NCBI GenBank assembly: GCA_026126305.1
Contig: JAHCJI010000019.1
Location: 1 to 43,972 of the forward strand
From: Phycisphaeraceae bacterium
Lineage (GTDB): Bacteria > Planctomycetota > Phycisphaerae > Phycisphaerales > UBA1924
Direction of reading: 5' to 3'
DNA: 43,972 nucleotides
Under the pieces are notes generated by a model. That model worked only from the letters and a program-made list of their open reading frames with translations, had not been told where the DNA came from and made no database searches. Positions 43,253 through 43,972 of this stretch are shown in pieces (within the stretch, counting starts at the first letter, position 1; each line of letters starts with the position of its first letter). Position numbers and translations under genes: made by a program.

Positions 43253-43972
43253 GCGGGCAGGCCGCTGCCAATCCCCACACCCCCCTTGCCTACCGCGTCG
43301 GCCAGCCGATCACCCGCGCGTACTTTCGCCTCTTCCATAACGTCCAGTGGCTGCACCCCGAGCGCGTGCCCGCCGCCGGCCCGGTGCTCATCGTGGCCAA
43401 CCACCAGAGTTATTACGATCCGCCGCTGATCGGCGCTGGCATCACCCAGCGCCCCTTGGACTACCTCGCCCGGGCCGGGCTCTTCAAGAACCCCCTGTTC
43501 GGCCGCTTCATCCGCGCCTTTAACGCCTTTCCCATCAAGGAAGATTCCGGCGACCGGGCCGCCCTGGAGGCGGTCGTCGGCCGGCTGCAAGCGGGCGGGG
43601 CGGTGCTGCTCTTCCCCGAGGGCCGCCGCACGCTCGACGGCCACGTCATGCCCCTCAAGCGCGGCATGGCCCTGATCCTGCGCAAGGCCCGCTGCCCCGT
43701 GCTGCCGGTGGCCATCGACGGCGTGTTCGACGTCTTCCCCCCCGGCCAGAAGCGGCCCACGCTCTTCAAGGGCCCCATCGGCGTCCACTACGGGCACCCC
43801 ATCGACCCCCAAACCCTGCCCCGCCACGCCGAAGACTTGCTCACGATGCTGCACGACCAGATCGATCGGCAACGCCTGGAACTGCGGATCGAGCTGCTGA
43901 AAAAGAGCGGCGGCACCTTCCCCAACCCCCTGCGCCTCCCCCGCGCCCGCGACGATTGGCGGGGGGGGCGGG
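43249..43972 (+). CDS. plsC: 1-acyl-sn-glycerol-3-phosphate acyltransferase (PlsC), partial
   Basis: The gene starts at a GTG overlapping the cmk stop (GTGA) and runs past the window end. About 241 codons are visible. The frame reads MSGQAAANPHTPLAYRVGQP and then VLIVANHQSYYDPPLIG, holding the catalytic NHx4D motif. FPEGRRTLDGHVMPLKRGMA is the second motif (normally FPEGTRS), and VLPVAIDGVFDVFPPG follows. This is the acyltransferase that makes phosphatidic acid at the inner membrane. It is the third gene in the unit with the TIM-barrel gene and cmk; cmk-plsC pairs are common in bacteria. Confidence 0.92.
   Translation, partial: MSGQAAANPHTPLAYRVGQPITRAYFRLFHNVQWLHPERVPAAGPVLIVANHQSYYDPPLIGAGITQRPLDYLARAGLFKNPLFGRFIRAFNAFPIKEDSGDRAALEAVVGRLQAGGAVLLFPEGRRTLDGHVMPLKRGMALILRKARCPVLPVAIDGVFDVFPPGQKRPTLFKGPIGVHYGHPIDPQTLPRHAEDLLTMLHDQIDRQRLELRIELLKKSGGTFPNPLRLPRARDDWRGGR

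Overview
The window is very GC-rich (about 68-70% by eye) and its genes point to a planctomycete of the Phycisphaerales type. It has secreted proteins ending in paired Ca-binding repeats of the D-x-DGDGELT-I/L-FDFLAF type, a PEP-CTERM-like tail (PSPGG ... RRRR), a very large DUF4175 coiled-coil protein next to a squalene-oxidase-repeat protein, and GroEL ending without the usual GGM tail. Genes for outer-membrane biogenesis (a BamD-like TPR protein and LptE) show a Gram-negative envelope. This assignment is inferred from gene content and was not tested by a search.

Layout. 1-6 kb: metF, an SRAP/YedK protein, a lipoprotein, nrdR and two secreted dockerin-like proteins, separated by a 21-bp repeat array at 4508-4802. 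6-13 kb: a B12-dependent acyl-CoA mutase large subunit with isobutyryl-CoA-mutase-type active-site residues, a low-GC gene with a possible HEPN motif, a dicarboxylate/amino-acid symporter, an ABC exporter and an acidic tail-anchored protein. 14-24 kb: rsmE, then a tightly coupled trio (DUF4175, squalene-oxidase-repeat, NPCBM-like), a PEP-CTERM-like protein, and the BamD-like/lptE pair. 24-30 kb: ftsH, a degenerate receiver, groES - small ORF - groEL, then a second low-GC gene. 30-37 kb: a cupin interrupted by an amber codon, an enlarged RNase HII, a hypothetical gene, ispG, sucD, an Old Yellow Enzyme homologue lacking its middle, a second 21-bp array and a planctomycete-type hypothetical. 37-44 kb: an ABC permease/ATPase pair, gcvH, and an operon of TIM-barrel protein, cmk and plsC that runs off the window.

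Three observations cut across genes. First, two intergenic arrays 31 kb apart keep an exact 21-bp (two helical turns, seven codons) period while their units diverge; both keep an open minus-strand frame reading G-A-x-x-G-x-x. Second, at least seven genes without a Shine-Dalgarno sequence have a TANNNT hexamer ending 5-6 nt before the start codon, as expected for leaderless mRNAs. Third, two genes of about 47-50% GC interrupt the GC-rich background and look acquired. I saw no rRNA, tRNA, CRISPR array, transposase or phage gene.
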